A DNA stretch of 51,230 nucleotides from Fibrobacterota bacterium. GTDB taxonomy: Bacteria > Fibrobacterota > Fibrobacteria > UBA11236. Below, piece after piece: positions 6,731 through 15,338 of this stretch. The notes beneath the pieces are model-generated. The model was not told where the DNA came from, did not search any database, and saw nothing but the letters and a program-made list of their open reading frames with translations. The stretch is taken from the NCBI GenBank assembly GCA_023249635.1, contig JAHFCH010000018.1, forward strand, positions 1 through 51,230, read 5' to 3'. The position numbers and the translations under genes were made by a program. Position 1 is the first letter of the stretch. Each line of letters begins with the position of its first letter.

Positions 6731-8161
6731 TCAAAGCCCCCGCGCCTTGCTCAACGCCAGCACCACCTCGGGATCAAACCGCTTCCCGCTCCCCTGCCGC
6801 ACCACCTCAATCGAATCCACTTCGCTCAACGCCCCCCGATACGGCCGCGCCGAACGCATCGACACGTAGGCATCGGCAACAGCGAGCACCCGCGCCAACG
6901 GCGCAATCGCCCGCCCGCGAATCCCCCTAGGTCTGCCGCTCCCATCGAAGCTCTCTTGGAAGTCCTCCAACACGCGAGCCGTAGTTTCCAATCCCGGTAT
7001 CGAACTAATCCGCTCACACGCCCACGCCGCCTGCGCATGCACGAATTCCAAATCACCGTCGGCCAGCACGTTCTTGTCTTCCAGCATCCGCTGCGGCACG
7101 CGCACCTTCGCGATGTCATAGATGCGGCACACCAGCGGCCAGGATTCCCCGGTCTCCGCCGGCCAGTTCATGGTCTGCATCAGCACGCGACCCAACGCCT
7201 CTACACGCTCGCCCTTGGCCTCGTAGCCCGCGCAATGCTCGTCCACCATCTGCCCGATCAACCGGGCCCATGATTCCAGGGGCTTCCCACCCTCGGCCAT
7301 ATCCGGCGCCACCGTCCGGGGGAACAGGCCCAAGGCCCGGATTCCCAGCGCGAAGGTCGCCGCCAACTGGTTGAATACTTCCAGGTCTACGGCATCGTAC
7401 TTGGGCGCAGGCTTGGTGCGGCGGAACACCAGCACCCCATGTAACGCCGAGGATACCTCGACCGGCAACGACAGGTACCAGGCGCCGGGGCCGCCTTCAT
7501 CGTCGGCCGCATCGGTGACTTCGACATCCATCTTTTCGGCCGTGGACCGCGCCACCTTCAAGAGGAAGGCATGCTGCCCGATCGATCCTGCCTCAGGGTA
7601 CAAGACCTTCATGCCGCTGATGGCGGTATCCGACGAAGGCGAGGAGACCCAGTACCATCCCCCATCCGAGCCGGTCAGCTTGGTTCCCAGCTTGATCACC
7701 TTTTCCGACAAATCCTCCATGGAGGCGGCCTCGGCGGTGACACGGGAGATGGAGTGGAGGGAAACGAGCTTGCTGTAGAGCAGATTCTCGTCCTTCACCC
7801 GCTTGGCGGAAAGAGCCTTCTCCGCGCGCTCGGCGATCTCGTCCAGATGGAACGGCTTGACCACGTAGTCGAAGGCGCCGCCCCGCAGCGCCAACACGGC
7901 CGAATTATGCGAGGGGTTTCCCGTCGTCACGATTACCGGAATGTCCAGACCCAGGGCCTTCATTTTGGACAGCAGTTCCAGGCCGGAGAGGCCTTTCATG
8001 GCGATGTCGGTGATGACCAGTTCGACCTGGGCCGTGGTCAGGTGGGTCAGGGCTTCGTCGGCGCGGGTGAAGCCCTGGACTTCATGGCCCTTCTCCCGGA
8101 AGAAGCGCGTGATGATATCGGTAATGTGGCTTTCGTCGTCGATGATTACGAGACGGGCCAT
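6731..8161 (-). CDS. Response regulator with degenerate HD-GYP output domain
   Basis: A 476-residue protein. Residues 1-120 are a receiver domain with D8-D9, phosphoacceptor D52 (ITDIAMKG), T80 and K102 (VVKPF). About 130-285 is probably a GAF-like sensor region. The C-terminal ~130 residues align with HD-GYP cyclic-di-GMP phosphodiesterases, but key residues are changed: the HD pair is Y348-D349 (YDIAK), the HHE position reads DFQ, and the GYP motif is DGSGRP with R410. The later ARVLAVADAYVSMRSARPYRG segment is well kept. Family knowledge says the lost histidines bind the catalytic metals, so the domain is probably non-catalytic and may bind nucleotide or partner proteins. The gene follows pyrG by 21 bp and precedes a clear terminator, so it is the last gene of that operon. 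Confidence 0.85.
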   Translation of the reverse strand: MARLVIIDDESHITDIITRFFREKGHEVQGFTRADEALTHLTTAQVELVITDIAMKGLSGLELLSKMKALGLDIPVIVTTGNPSHNSAVLALRGGAFDYVVKPFHLDEIAERAEKALSAKRVKDENLLYSKLVSLHSISRVTAEAASMEDLSEKVIKLGTKLTGSDGGWYWVSSPSSDTAISGMKVLYPEAGSIGQHAFLLKVARSTAEKMDVEVTDAADDEGGPGAWYLSLPVEVSSALHGVLVFRRTKPAPKYDAVDLEVFNQLAATFALGIRALGLFPRTVAPDMAEGGKPLESWARLIGQMVDEHCAGYEAKGERVEALGRVLMQTMNWPAETGESWPLVCRIYDIAKVRVPQRMLEDKNVLADGDLEFVHAQAAWACERISSIPGLETTARVLEDFQESFDGSGRPRGIRGRAIAPLARVLAVADAYVSMRSARPYRGALSEVDSIEVVRQGSGKRFDPEVVLALSKARGL

Positions 8162-8182
8162 TGTACCTCGGGAGCCGCGCGC

Positions 8183-9820
8183 CTATTCGGCGAGTGCGGC
8201 TTTGACCAGGTGGTAGAAGAGGGGGCTGGGGTTGCGCAGGTTGCTGGTGAGCTCGGGATGGAACTGGCAGCCCAGGAAGTATTTGTGGCCGGGCAATTCC
8301 ATCACCTGCATGATGTTTTCCGTGGGGTGCTTGCCCGAGAAGACGAGGCCCTTTTCCTCGATGCGCTTGATGTATTCCGGGTTCACTTCGTAGCGATGGC
8401 GGAAGCGCTGGCGGACAAGTGTCTTGTTGCCGAAGATCTTGTAGGCTTGCGAGCCTTGCTTGATCTCCACGTCGTGGCCGCCCAGGCGCATGGTGCCGCC
8501 CTTGTTCGATACGTTGACCTGGCCGGGCAGGATGTCGATTACGGGGTGCGGGACGTTGATGCCTTCTTGGCGGACTTCCGTGGTATTGGCGTCCTTGAGT
8601 CCGGCGACGTTGCGGGCGTATTCGACTACGGCCAATTGCATGCCGTAGCAGATGCCCAGGTAGGGCATGTCGTGTTCGCGCACGTACTGGATGACCTTGA
8701 TCTTGCCTTCGATGCCGCGGTGGCCGAAGCCGCCGGGGACGATGACGCCTTCGGCGCCTTGCAGGGCGGCTTCCACCTGGGCCTGGGTTTCCAACTTGGA
8801 GGTGTCGACCCATTTGATGGCGACCTTGACGTTCAGGTGCGCGCCGCAATGGGTGAGGGCTTCCACGACCGAGGCGTAGGAATCCTCCAGCGTCGTGTAC
8901 TTGCCGCAGAGGGCGATGGTCACGGTGCGGCGGGGGTTGTCCTGGTTGTTCTTGATGTTGGTAACCCAGGTTTCCCATTGGCGCAGGTCGGGGGGCGAGT
9001 AGATGCCCAGGGCGCTGTGCAGCAGCTCGGGCAGGCCTTCGCGCTCGTAGATGAGCGGGATTTCGTATACGCTGCGGACGTCGGGGCCGGAGATGACGGC
9101 GGCGGGCGAGATGTTGCAGTACGAGGCGATCTTCTCTTTGATGGAAGGGTTGAGCAGCTCTGAGCAGCGGCCGATGATGATGTCGGGCTCAATGCCTTTT
9201 TCGTTGAGCAGGCGCACCGACATCTGGGTGGGCTTGGACTTCTGCTCGTGCACGCCTTCTGGCACGGGCACGTAGGTGAGGTGGATGTAGATGAGGTTGT
9301 CCTCGCCCACGTCGCGCTTGAGCTGGCGGATGGCTTCCAGGTAGAACTGGTTTTCCAAATCACCTACGGTGCCGCCCACTTCGATGAGCAGGACGTCGGC
9401 GTTTTCCGTGGCGGCGATTTCGTGGTACCAGTTCTTGATGGCGTCGGTGACGTGGGGGATGAACTGGACGGTCTTGCCCAGGTAGTCGCCGCGGCGTTCC
9501 TTGTCCAATATCTGCTTGAACACCTTGCCCATGGTCAGGTTCCAATTGAACTTGGATTCGATGCCCATGAAGCGTTCGTAATGGCCGAAGTCCATGTCCA
9601 CTTCGCCGCCATCGTCCTGCACGAATACTTCGCCGTGCTCGATGGGGTTCATGGTGCCGGGGTCGGTGTTGAGATATCCGTCGCACTTTACCGGAATAAC
9701 CTTAAGACGGCCGGAAAGCAGGTTGCCGATGGAGGCGGCGGCGATGCCTTTGCCCAGTCCGGAGAGCACGCCTCCGGTCACGACGATATACTTGGTATGG
9801 GGTTTACGGGCCTTGGACAC
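8183..9820 (-). CDS. pyrG: CTP synthase
   Basis: A 545-residue, full-length CTP synthase that makes CTP from UTP, ATP and glutamine in the cytoplasm. The N-terminal synthetase domain begins with KYIVVTGGVLSGLGKGIAAAS (family P-loop) and contains the usual EVGGTVGDLE. The C-terminal class I glutamine amidotransferase has GGFGHRGIEGK, the nucleophile C391 in YLGICYGMQ, and the H-x-E pair in FHPELTSN near residue 520. The gene lies 294 bp downstream of kdsB, whose product uses CTP, and 21 bp upstream of a response-regulator gene. A TATAAT on the minus strand at 9858-9863 may be its own promoter. No sequence anomaly was noticed. Confidence 0.97.
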   Translation of the reverse strand: MSKARKPHTKYIVVTGGVLSGLGKGIAAASIGNLLSGRLKVIPVKCDGYLNTDPGTMNPIEHGEVFVQDDGGEVDMDFGHYERFMGIESKFNWNLTMGKVFKQILDKERRGDYLGKTVQFIPHVTDAIKNWYHEIAATENADVLLIEVGGTVGDLENQFYLEAIRQLKRDVGEDNLIYIHLTYVPVPEGVHEQKSKPTQMSVRLLNEKGIEPDIIIGRCSELLNPSIKEKIASYCNISPAAVISGPDVRSVYEIPLIYEREGLPELLHSALGIYSPPDLRQWETWVTNIKNNQDNPRRTVTIALCGKYTTLEDSYASVVEALTHCGAHLNVKVAIKWVDTSKLETQAQVEAALQGAEGVIVPGGFGHRGIEGKIKVIQYVREHDMPYLGICYGMQLAVVEYARNVAGLKDANTTEVRQEGINVPHPVIDILPGQVNVSNKGGTMRLGGHDVEIKQGSQAYKIFGNKTLVRQRFRHRYEVNPEYIKRIEEKGLVFSGKHPTENIMQVMELPGHKYFLGCQFHPELTSNLRNPSPLFYHLVKAALAE

Positions 9821-10114
9821 TTACACCTGCCTGGGATACTTGGATTGCAATTGCAGAATTATAGCCAATGTGCCGATGGGTTCGACACTGGTTTGAGTCG
9901 ATTTGTGGGTTCTTTCACCGGCTGGGAATGCCCGTGGGAGTAAGGCTCGCGCCGCTCGGGTATCTCGGGGAATATCAACCGCTTGTCGTGGGGTGCTTGG
10001 GGACCGGGGTCGGAGATCCGCCCACAGAATGGTTCGTGTGTTTCCGAAAGTTCTGGTCCACGTACCCAAGAAACCTCCAAGGAGGTAAAGATAGGTAAAT
10101 GCGGAAGGAGGCGC
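9821..10114 (-). promoter_or_regulatory. kdsB-pyrG intergenic region with possible pyrG promoter
   Basis: This 294-bp gap is unusually long for an operon. On the minus strand a TATAAT (9863 to 9858) lies 37 bp before the pyrG ATG, but no good -35 box is at the right distance. ACCTCC-AA-GGAGGT (10073-10086) is a small hairpin just after the kdsB stop. CTCGGG occurs twice near 9956-9970. I see no convincing gene. A leader or small RNA cannot be excluded. Confidence 0.35.
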
Positions 10115-10885
10115 TCAGCCCCGGCCGGCGAGGCGGGCCAAAGCCAGGGTATCGGCGATGGGGTCGCCGGGAAATCCGCGTTGCAGCAGCGCCAGGGCGA
10201 GTTCGGCGTCCTGGGGCACGTCGACGGCTTGGCTGGCGTAGGGGCAGAGATGTCCGCGCACCTGGGCCAGGCCGATATCCCGCAGAAGTTCATGGCTTTC
10301 GGATTGTTCCACGGCGGAAGGCACAAGTTCCGCGTATTTGCGCAGGAAATCCTTGTAGTATCCGTAGGCGCCCAGTTGCAAGCGGGATTCGTGGATGGGA
10401 ACGCGCGGTTCTCGGCGGTAGAAGTCCAGGATATGCCCGGTGGCATCGAGGCCGGCTTTGCAGCGATTGGGATTGGCGAGGTCGTGGGCGCGGGCCTGGT
10501 GTTCTTCCACCAGCACGTGGACCTTGGCGGGCTCAAGCGTAAGCGCGTGGGCCAACAGGCGCAGGGCCTGGGGCGGAAAGGCGGGCTCGTCCCCTTGCAG
10601 GTTCACGACCAGATCGTTCTTGATCAAGTCGACATACTTGCCGATGCGTTCGGTGCCGTTGGCGGCGGGGCCGGTGAGGCAGGCTTTGAAACCGGCGCCT
10701 TCGACCTCGTCACGGATGACGCGGGCGTCGGTGAAGCAGATGACTTCGTCGAAGCAATCGGCTTCCTGGGCGCGGCGCAGGGTGTGGATGATAAGCGGTG
10801 AGCCCAACAGGGGCAGGAGCATCTTGCCGGGAAACCGGCTGGAAGCGAGTCGGGCGGGAATGACGCAGGAAACGGCGCGCGCCAT
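10115..10885 (-). CDS. kdsB: 3-deoxy-manno-octulosonate cytidylyltransferase
   Basis: A 256-residue enzyme that activates Kdo with CTP to give CMP-Kdo for lipid A-core synthesis; its presence implies a lipopolysaccharide outer membrane. Family motifs are CVIPARLASSRFPGKML at the N terminus (nucleotide-binding loop), ICFTDARVI, GTERIG near residue 78, VVNLQGDEPAF near 93-103, and HLCPYAS in the C-terminal third. Length is normal (about 250). The ATG at 10885 lies 3 bp after the gatC stop, so the two genes are co-transcribed, and CTP synthase is the next gene downstream. Confidence 0.95.
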   Translation of the reverse strand: MARAVSCVIPARLASSRFPGKMLLPLLGSPLIIHTLRRAQEADCFDEVICFTDARVIRDEVEGAGFKACLTGPAANGTERIGKYVDLIKNDLVVNLQGDEPAFPPQALRLLAHALTLEPAKVHVLVEEHQARAHDLANPNRCKAGLDATGHILDFYRREPRVPIHESRLQLGAYGYYKDFLRKYAELVPSAVEQSESHELLRDIGLAQVRGHLCPYASQAVDVPQDAELALALLQRGFPGDPIADTLALARLAGRG

Positions 10886-10888
10886 CCC

Positions 10889-11179
10889 CTAGCCTCCGAT
10901 GACCTTGGGGATGGAGAAATGATCCATGTTGACCGCGGGGGCGTTCTCGAAGGCCTTTTCCTTGGATAGGCCGGGAACGTTCACGTCGGGACGCAGGGGG
11001 CGTTCCGAAGTGTCGACGGCGAGCATGGGCTCCACGTCCTTGAGATCGATCTTCTTGAGGATGGTCATGTAGTCGACCAGCTTATTGAGGGATCCGGTCA
11101 TCTTTTCGACCTCGGCGTCGTTGAGCTCGAGGCGGGAAAGCTTGGCCATGCGCAGGACTTGTTCCTTATTGACTTCCAT
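10889..11179 (-). CDS. gatC: Asp-tRNA(Asn)/Glu-tRNA(Gln) amidotransferase subunit C
   Basis: A 96-residue GatC, the small linker subunit of the GatCAB transamidase that makes Gln-tRNA(Gln) or Asn-tRNA(Asn) from mischarged tRNA. Typical segments are VLRMAKLSRLELNDAEVEKM, LNKLVDYMTILKKIDLKDVEPM and LRPDVNVPGLSKEKAFENAP, ending with DHFSIPKVIGG. I chose ATG 11179 (MEVNKEQV) because family proteins start there; an in-frame ATG at 11212 would add eleven unusual residues (MPLTPLLPLPP). gatA and gatB are not in this window, so they are encoded elsewhere or beyond its edges. kdsB follows after 3 bp. Confidence 0.93.
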   Translation of the reverse strand: MEVNKEQVLRMAKLSRLELNDAEVEKMTGSLNKLVDYMTILKKIDLKDVEPMLAVDTSERPLRPDVNVPGLSKEKAFENAPAVNMDHFSIPKVIGG

Positions 11180-11262
11180 GGGGGGTAAAGGTAGTAAAGG
11201 GGTCAAGGGCATGGCGCAGGGCCCCCTGGGTAGCTAGTTTTGAAGCAACCAGGGGGGATGCC

Positions 11263-12054
11263 ATGGATGCTTTGGTTTCCGCGATATTGTTGGGGATCTT
11301 CCATCTCTTCCCCGTGCCGGTTGCCGACCTGCCTGCCAAATTGGAATACGTCCCCACCCATTCCCTTTCCATCCTGTCCGAAGTCACGCACTACCGCATG
11401 CTGAAGCCGGGCGAATTGGAGAAGGATTTCACCCGTAACTTCCTGGATACCTCGCGGAAGGAACACGAACGGACGGCATATCATTTGGATTCCAACGGAA
11501 ACGTTACCGCCTGGGAGGAATACGGAAATGATTCCCTCATCCAGACCCGCGGGACCACGGTATACGCCGAGGGACTTCTGCAATCGGCCGTGTATGCGGA
11601 TTCCGCGGGTAAGGTATTCCGGACCGAGTCGTTCACCTGGTCGCGGGGCGAATTGCAAAGCATGGAGATCGTATTCATCGATGCCGAGACCACTTTGACG
11701 CAATTAGAGTACGACCAGGGCCGCTTGGTGAAATACTTTTCGCCGTCCGATGGGCCAGGAACATTTACCTCCATCTCCTATCCTTCACCGGATACCATTC
11801 GCGGGGAGGAATACCGGGATAGCCTGCTGGCATTCACGACGGAACTGATTATCGCCGACGGGAAGTTGGCGAAGGTGCAATACCTGGGCGCCGCGACGAC
11901 TTATACCTACGGGGATGCGATTGCGATTCGGCCTAGGGCGGCGCTGCCGCGCAAGCATGGGGCATCGGTTGCAAGGGCCGGGTTCGATGGACTGGGACGC
12001 CGGTTAAGGGCGGCCGTCGGAATCCAGGCGGTTTTCTTGAGACCCATCTTTTGA
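11263..12054 (+). CDS. Secreted hypothetical protein with T9SS-like C-terminal tail
   Basis: A 263-residue protein with a hydrophobic N-terminal stretch (LVSAILLGIFHLFPVPVA) that is a probable signal peptide. The body has alternating short strands with repeated turns such as YHLDSNGNVTAWEEYGNDSLI, YADSAGKVFRTESF and YDQGRLVKYF, similar to YD/RHS-like or MORN-like beta-strand proteins. The C terminus FDGLGRRLRAAVGIQ resembles the YDxxGR core of type IX sorting tails. A Gly-rich Shine-Dalgarno (GGGGGG) lies 6-12 bp before the ATG. It is divergent from gatC and ends base-to-base against a lipoprotein gene on the other strand. No function is assigned. Confidence 0.65.
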   Translation: MDALVSAILLGIFHLFPVPVADLPAKLEYVPTHSLSILSEVTHYRMLKPGELEKDFTRNFLDTSRKEHERTAYHLDSNGNVTAWEEYGNDSLIQTRGTTVYAEGLLQSAVYADSAGKVFRTESFTWSRGELQSMEIVFIDAETTLTQLEYDQGRLVKYFSPSDGPGTFTSISYPSPDTIRGEEYRDSLLAFTTELIIADGKLAKVQYLGAATTYTYGDAIAIRPRAALPRKHGASVARAGFDGLGRRLRAAVGIQAVFLRPIF

Positions 12055-12612
12055 TTATTCAGGGAAGATTTCCGAGGCTGTGGAGAAATCGATGTCGGGG
12101 TAGGCTTTCGAAACCGCCTTATCGACGTCCTTCTTATCGTAGTAGACCTCGATACTGTTCTTCTCTACGGTTTTCAGCGTCCCGATGAATACGATTTTCC
12201 CGGCGGGAATGCGGATGACCTTGTCGAAGTATTCGGTTTGCTCCGACCGGTCTTCTACGGTCTTACCCTGATAGATCGGGCTTGCCTGAAGATTGCCATG
12301 CACGTCCGAATACATGCCCCCTCCAACTCGATAGGTTCCGCCTTTGCGACGGATGGTATAGCTCCCGGAATCCACGGGGATGATGAACAAACCGTTCTCC
12401 CCTTCACTGCTCCAAGTCGAATACTCTAATTCGCTGCCGCCGCCTTTGCCTTGTATGACTACATGGCTTGCGGATCCGCTTTTTTTGATCACCTGCCCGT
12501 AGATTAACGCGCCGGTATAACCAGGGGAAAAATCGATCTTTGGCGGGTTACCGCCGCAACCGGAAAGCAGGATGGGCAAGAGCGAAGCGAGAAGGATTGC
12601 GGGAATGCGCAT
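12055..12612 (-). CDS. Hypothetical lipoprotein
   Basis: A 185-residue protein with a clear lipoprotein signal: positively charged start, hydrophobic core and lipobox LLSG-C19. The mature part is beta-rich (ALIYGQVIKKSGSASHVVIQG, GLFIIPVDSGSYTIRRKGGTYRVGG), resembling a carboxypeptidase-regulatory-like or transthyretin-like sandwich, but I do not recognise a family. It is the last gene of a minus-strand group with the two following entries and ends directly against the convergent gene at 11263-12054. Confidence 0.7.
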   Translation of the reverse strand: MRIPAILLASLLPILLSGCGGNPPKIDFSPGYTGALIYGQVIKKSGSASHVVIQGKGGGSELEYSTWSSEGENGLFIIPVDSGSYTIRRKGGTYRVGGGMYSDVHGNLQASPIYQGKTVEDRSEQTEYFDKVIRIPAGKIVFIGTLKTVEKNSIEVYYDKKDVDKAVSKAYPDIDFSTASEIFPE

Positions 12613-12639
12613 CGGAAAAAGATAACCGATGCGAAGGAA

Positions 12640-13059
12640 TCAGGCCGCGCTTTCGGCTTTGGCCCGTATTTCGGCGTCGAACTCCGATTTCGATGTCGCC
12701 TTCGACCACCAGGGCTTTTTGATTATGATCCGCTTGCCGTTGCGAAGGACGATGTGCGCCCGCGGGGGCCGCGACATGCCGTCGAGGGTGTACTCGGCGA
12801 TATCGTTCAGGGAAAAAACGAGCGGCGCGCCGACCATGGGCTTGCCCTCGAAGCGGCCGTTGCCGAAGGTGAGGGAGGGAATCGCAAGGGCGATGCGGGC
12901 GGCGAAGAGATACAGCACGGTGACGCCCCCGACCCAGAACAGGTAGCCGGTGGGCCGCGCCGTAAGGAAAGTCGCGCCGATGAGGGCGGTGACGACGGTG
13001 GCGATTACCAGATCGAAGCGGCCGTCGGGGCTGATTTGCATGCGCGGTATCCCGCTCAT
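12640..13059 (-). CDS. Small two-helix membrane protein
   Basis: A 139-residue protein with two hydrophobic segments (about 17-34 and 38-60) and a cytoplasmic-looking C-terminal part with strands PSLTFGNGRF, LVFSLNDIAEYTL and HIVLRNGKRIIIKKPWW, reminiscent of bacterial PH-like domains found after paired helices. No catalytic motif is seen. The ATG overlaps the stop of the lipoprotein gene at 13056 by 4 bp (ATGA), so the two are translationally coupled. Confidence 0.65.
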   Translation of the reverse strand: MSGIPRMQISPDGRFDLVIATVVTALIGATFLTARPTGYLFWVGGVTVLYLFAARIALAIPSLTFGNGRFEGKPMVGAPLVFSLNDIAEYTLDGMSRPPRAHIVLRNGKRIIIKKPWWSKATSKSEFDAEIRAKAESAA

Positions 13060-13832
13060 AGCTTTTCCCAGTAGGCTTCCAGGTCCGCGACCAGGATCGA
13101 GTCGGCGTCTACGGAACGGGACTTGGCGCTAAGGCTATCGACCTTCCGGGGGCAACCTCGCCCATCGGTCCGCTGGGTGAAGATTGAATCCCCCCACCAG
13201 TACCTCTCCAGGCAGCTCCGGCGGGTAATCATCCGCCGGTATTCCAGTTCGATCGCGGATTCGGATCGCTTGGTAATGAGCGTATCCGTATGCGGCGGAT
13301 CGGGCCGGATCAGCTTGAGCGCTGTCCCAAAATCGCATCCGGCCGAGGTGTCTCCGCCTTCGTATTCTACCAAGGCTTGCCCGGACCAACGGAGATCCAT
13401 TCCGCCCGGACAATTTGCGCTGTCGGTCAGATGCGCCTTGTGGTAGAGCACCGTCCATTCGTCGGCGAAGCGGAGGGAGTCCCCATCGATGCGGAGCCGG
13501 GACTCGATTTTGGAACCGGGAAAGTACATCTCCGCTTGCGAAATCCAACCGGTATCCCGCCGGTAGACCATATGGGCGATCCCGGAATCGATCCGCATCC
13601 CTAGCTCCCCGAAGTGGAGCGTATTCATGAGCGAATCCAGCTTGGGGATGGTGAGGGCGCTTACGACATGACCGCGATCCCGTGTTCCGCGGATCCACCC
13701 GTATGCCCACCATTGCTGGATGTATAGCCCATCGAGATCGGAAATCTGCAGTTTCGGTTGGGGGGCAGGGTCCGGGCATCCTGCGAGGAAGAGTGCCACA
13801 ATCGGCATCCACAGGAATCGGGGAAAACGCAT
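13056..13832 (-). CDS. Hypothetical lipoprotein
   Basis: A 258-residue protein with a lipoprotein signal and lipobox FLAG-C19, followed by a Pro-rich tether (PDPAPQPK). The mature part is rich in Trp, Tyr and acidic residues (LYIQQWWAYGWIRGTRD, YFPGSKIESRLRIDGDSLRF) and has four or more cysteines after the lipid anchor, which might form disulfides. No family is recognised. It overlaps the next gene by 4 bp. Confidence 0.7.
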   Translation of the reverse strand: MRFPRFLWMPIVALFLAGCPDPAPQPKLQISDLDGLYIQQWWAYGWIRGTRDRGHVVSALTIPKLDSLMNTLHFGELGMRIDSGIAHMVYRRDTGWISQAEMYFPGSKIESRLRIDGDSLRFADEWTVLYHKAHLTDSANCPGGMDLRWSGQALVEYEGGDTSAGCDFGTALKLIRPDPPHTDTLITKRSESAIELEYRRMITRRSCLERYWWGDSIFTQRTDGRGCPRKVDSLSAKSRSVDADSILVADLEAYWEKL

Positions 13833-13852
13833 TCGCCGAATGTAATAAAGCC

Positions 13853-15253
13853 TTAGCGGAGAAGCAGAATTGGATTCCCGGGTCCAAGGCTGCGACCCAA
13901 CGCATTCCGCCCCGCATGGATAAGCATAGATCCAGGGCGCGGTAAGCCACGCCTTGCGGGCGCGAGGCCCGTGCCCTTGCGCTGGTTGAAGAATACGAAG
14001 GCCCCGCTCCGCCGCGCGGTCAGGATATCCGGCGCACCGTCCCCGTTCACATCCGCCACGGTCAACTGCGTGCCGATACCGGCTTCGCTATCGATCAGAT
14101 AAGGCTCGAAGCGCGGAAGCTGCCCCGCGGGCCGCGTCAGCCGGAACCAATACAGTACCGCCGGCGAATCGACATCGGCCAAGCCATGCCCATGAGCCCC
14201 CTTGCGCTTGCCGGTCACCAGATCGATCAACCCGTCCCCGTCGAGATCGCCGATGGCCAGGGCATGCAATTGCGAGAAGACCGCGCCATATTGGTCCTTC
14301 TGATCCAGGGTGAACATGATGCGATGTTCGCTGAAGGTTAGCCCCTGGCCCTTGTTTTCGAACCAGGCCAGGCCATAGCCATGGGCCTGCAGGCTCGTGA
14401 CCACATCGTTGTCGCCGTCGCCGTCCACGTCGTAGGCGTAGATCTGCGCGCCTCCGGGGCCTTCTTGGGGAGCGGCCTGGGCCCAGAAGGCGGCGGGATG
14501 CTGCACCCAGGGCGAGTCGTTTACGATTTTCGCGGGTTGTTCCCACCAGCCCGTGGGGAAAATGAGATCGCGGCGGCCATCGCCGTTCACGTCCGCGATG
14601 CCGAGGCCGTGGGTGAAAGCGCCCCAAGTGCCTTTGGCGGTGGCTTTGCGGAAGGCCCACAGCCCCTGGGGATTGCTCCAGTCGGGCGTGGCCCAGCCCC
14701 CGTAACCGGCGGAGTTGGTGACCATTTCGGGCTTGCCGTCGCCGTTGATATCGGTCAGGGCGGCGGATTCGTTCTCGACCAAGGAGTAACCTACATGTTC
14801 CGTCCAGTAGGCGGAAGGGCCGGCCTTGGCCGCGGGGTTCTCGTACCAGACGGCTTCGGCGCCGCCGGGCTGGCGCAGGGAGAGGATATCCATGAAGCCG
14901 TCGCCGTTGAAGTCGAATGGGAATACCGAGTAGCAATCGGAATCGCCGGTGGTGTCGAAGGGCTGGGCGCGCGGGGCGCGGAAGGCGATCTTTTCCGTGA
15001 AGGCGGGGCCGGGATAAAAGTAGGGACCGGAGACGATATCGTCGCTGCCATCGTGGTTGAAATCGCCGTGATGGATGCCTTCGGAATAGAATTGGGGATT
15101 GAGGCGGAGCTTACGGAAGGAGAGTTCCGGAGGAACTCCACCGGGAAGGACAGTAGGAACTCCCCCGGGAACGGGATCGGCAGCCTGCGCGAGGACCGGG
15201 ACGGATATTCCGATCATGCCGAAGGCGAGCGCCCGGGCGAGACGACCCTGCAT
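13853..15253 (-). CDS. Secreted FG-GAP/VCBS repeat protein
   Basis: A 466-residue exported protein. The start at 15253 (MQGRLARALAFGMIG) gives a good signal peptide ending VLAQA; an in-frame ATG at 15370 would add 39 residues with no signal character and would overlap the divergent gene. At least seven calcium-binding FG-GAP-type loops are visible: DFNHDGSDDI, DFNGDGFMDI, DINGDGKPEM, DVNGDGRRDL, DVDGDGDNDV, DLDGDGLIDL and DVNGDGAPDI. They are spaced as in a beta-propeller like those in integrin-alpha and sugar-binding secreted proteins. The C-terminal RNALGRSL may be a short sorting tail. Ligand unknown. Confidence 0.82.
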   Translation of the reverse strand: MQGRLARALAFGMIGISVPVLAQAADPVPGGVPTVLPGGVPPELSFRKLRLNPQFYSEGIHHGDFNHDGSDDIVSGPYFYPGPAFTEKIAFRAPRAQPFDTTGDSDCYSVFPFDFNGDGFMDILSLRQPGGAEAVWYENPAAKAGPSAYWTEHVGYSLVENESAALTDINGDGKPEMVTNSAGYGGWATPDWSNPQGLWAFRKATAKGTWGAFTHGLGIADVNGDGRRDLIFPTGWWEQPAKIVNDSPWVQHPAAFWAQAAPQEGPGGAQIYAYDVDGDGDNDVVTSLQAHGYGLAWFENKGQGLTFSEHRIMFTLDQKDQYGAVFSQLHALAIGDLDGDGLIDLVTGKRKGAHGHGLADVDSPAVLYWFRLTRPAGQLPRFEPYLIDSEAGIGTQLTVADVNGDGAPDILTARRSGAFVFFNQRKGTGLAPARRGLPRPGSMLIHAGRNALGRSLGPGNPILLLR

Positions 15254-15338
15254 AGTGACCCCCACGCCATGAACATAAGGAATTTCTAGGTTTTTGGCCG
15301 CGCTCTGTTTCCGTTTACCCGCAACCGAAAGCATCCTC

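Noticed and set aside
7571-9163. Open frame of 530 codons on the plus strand
   Set aside because: Antisense to pyrG and the response regulator, both of which have clear family motifs.
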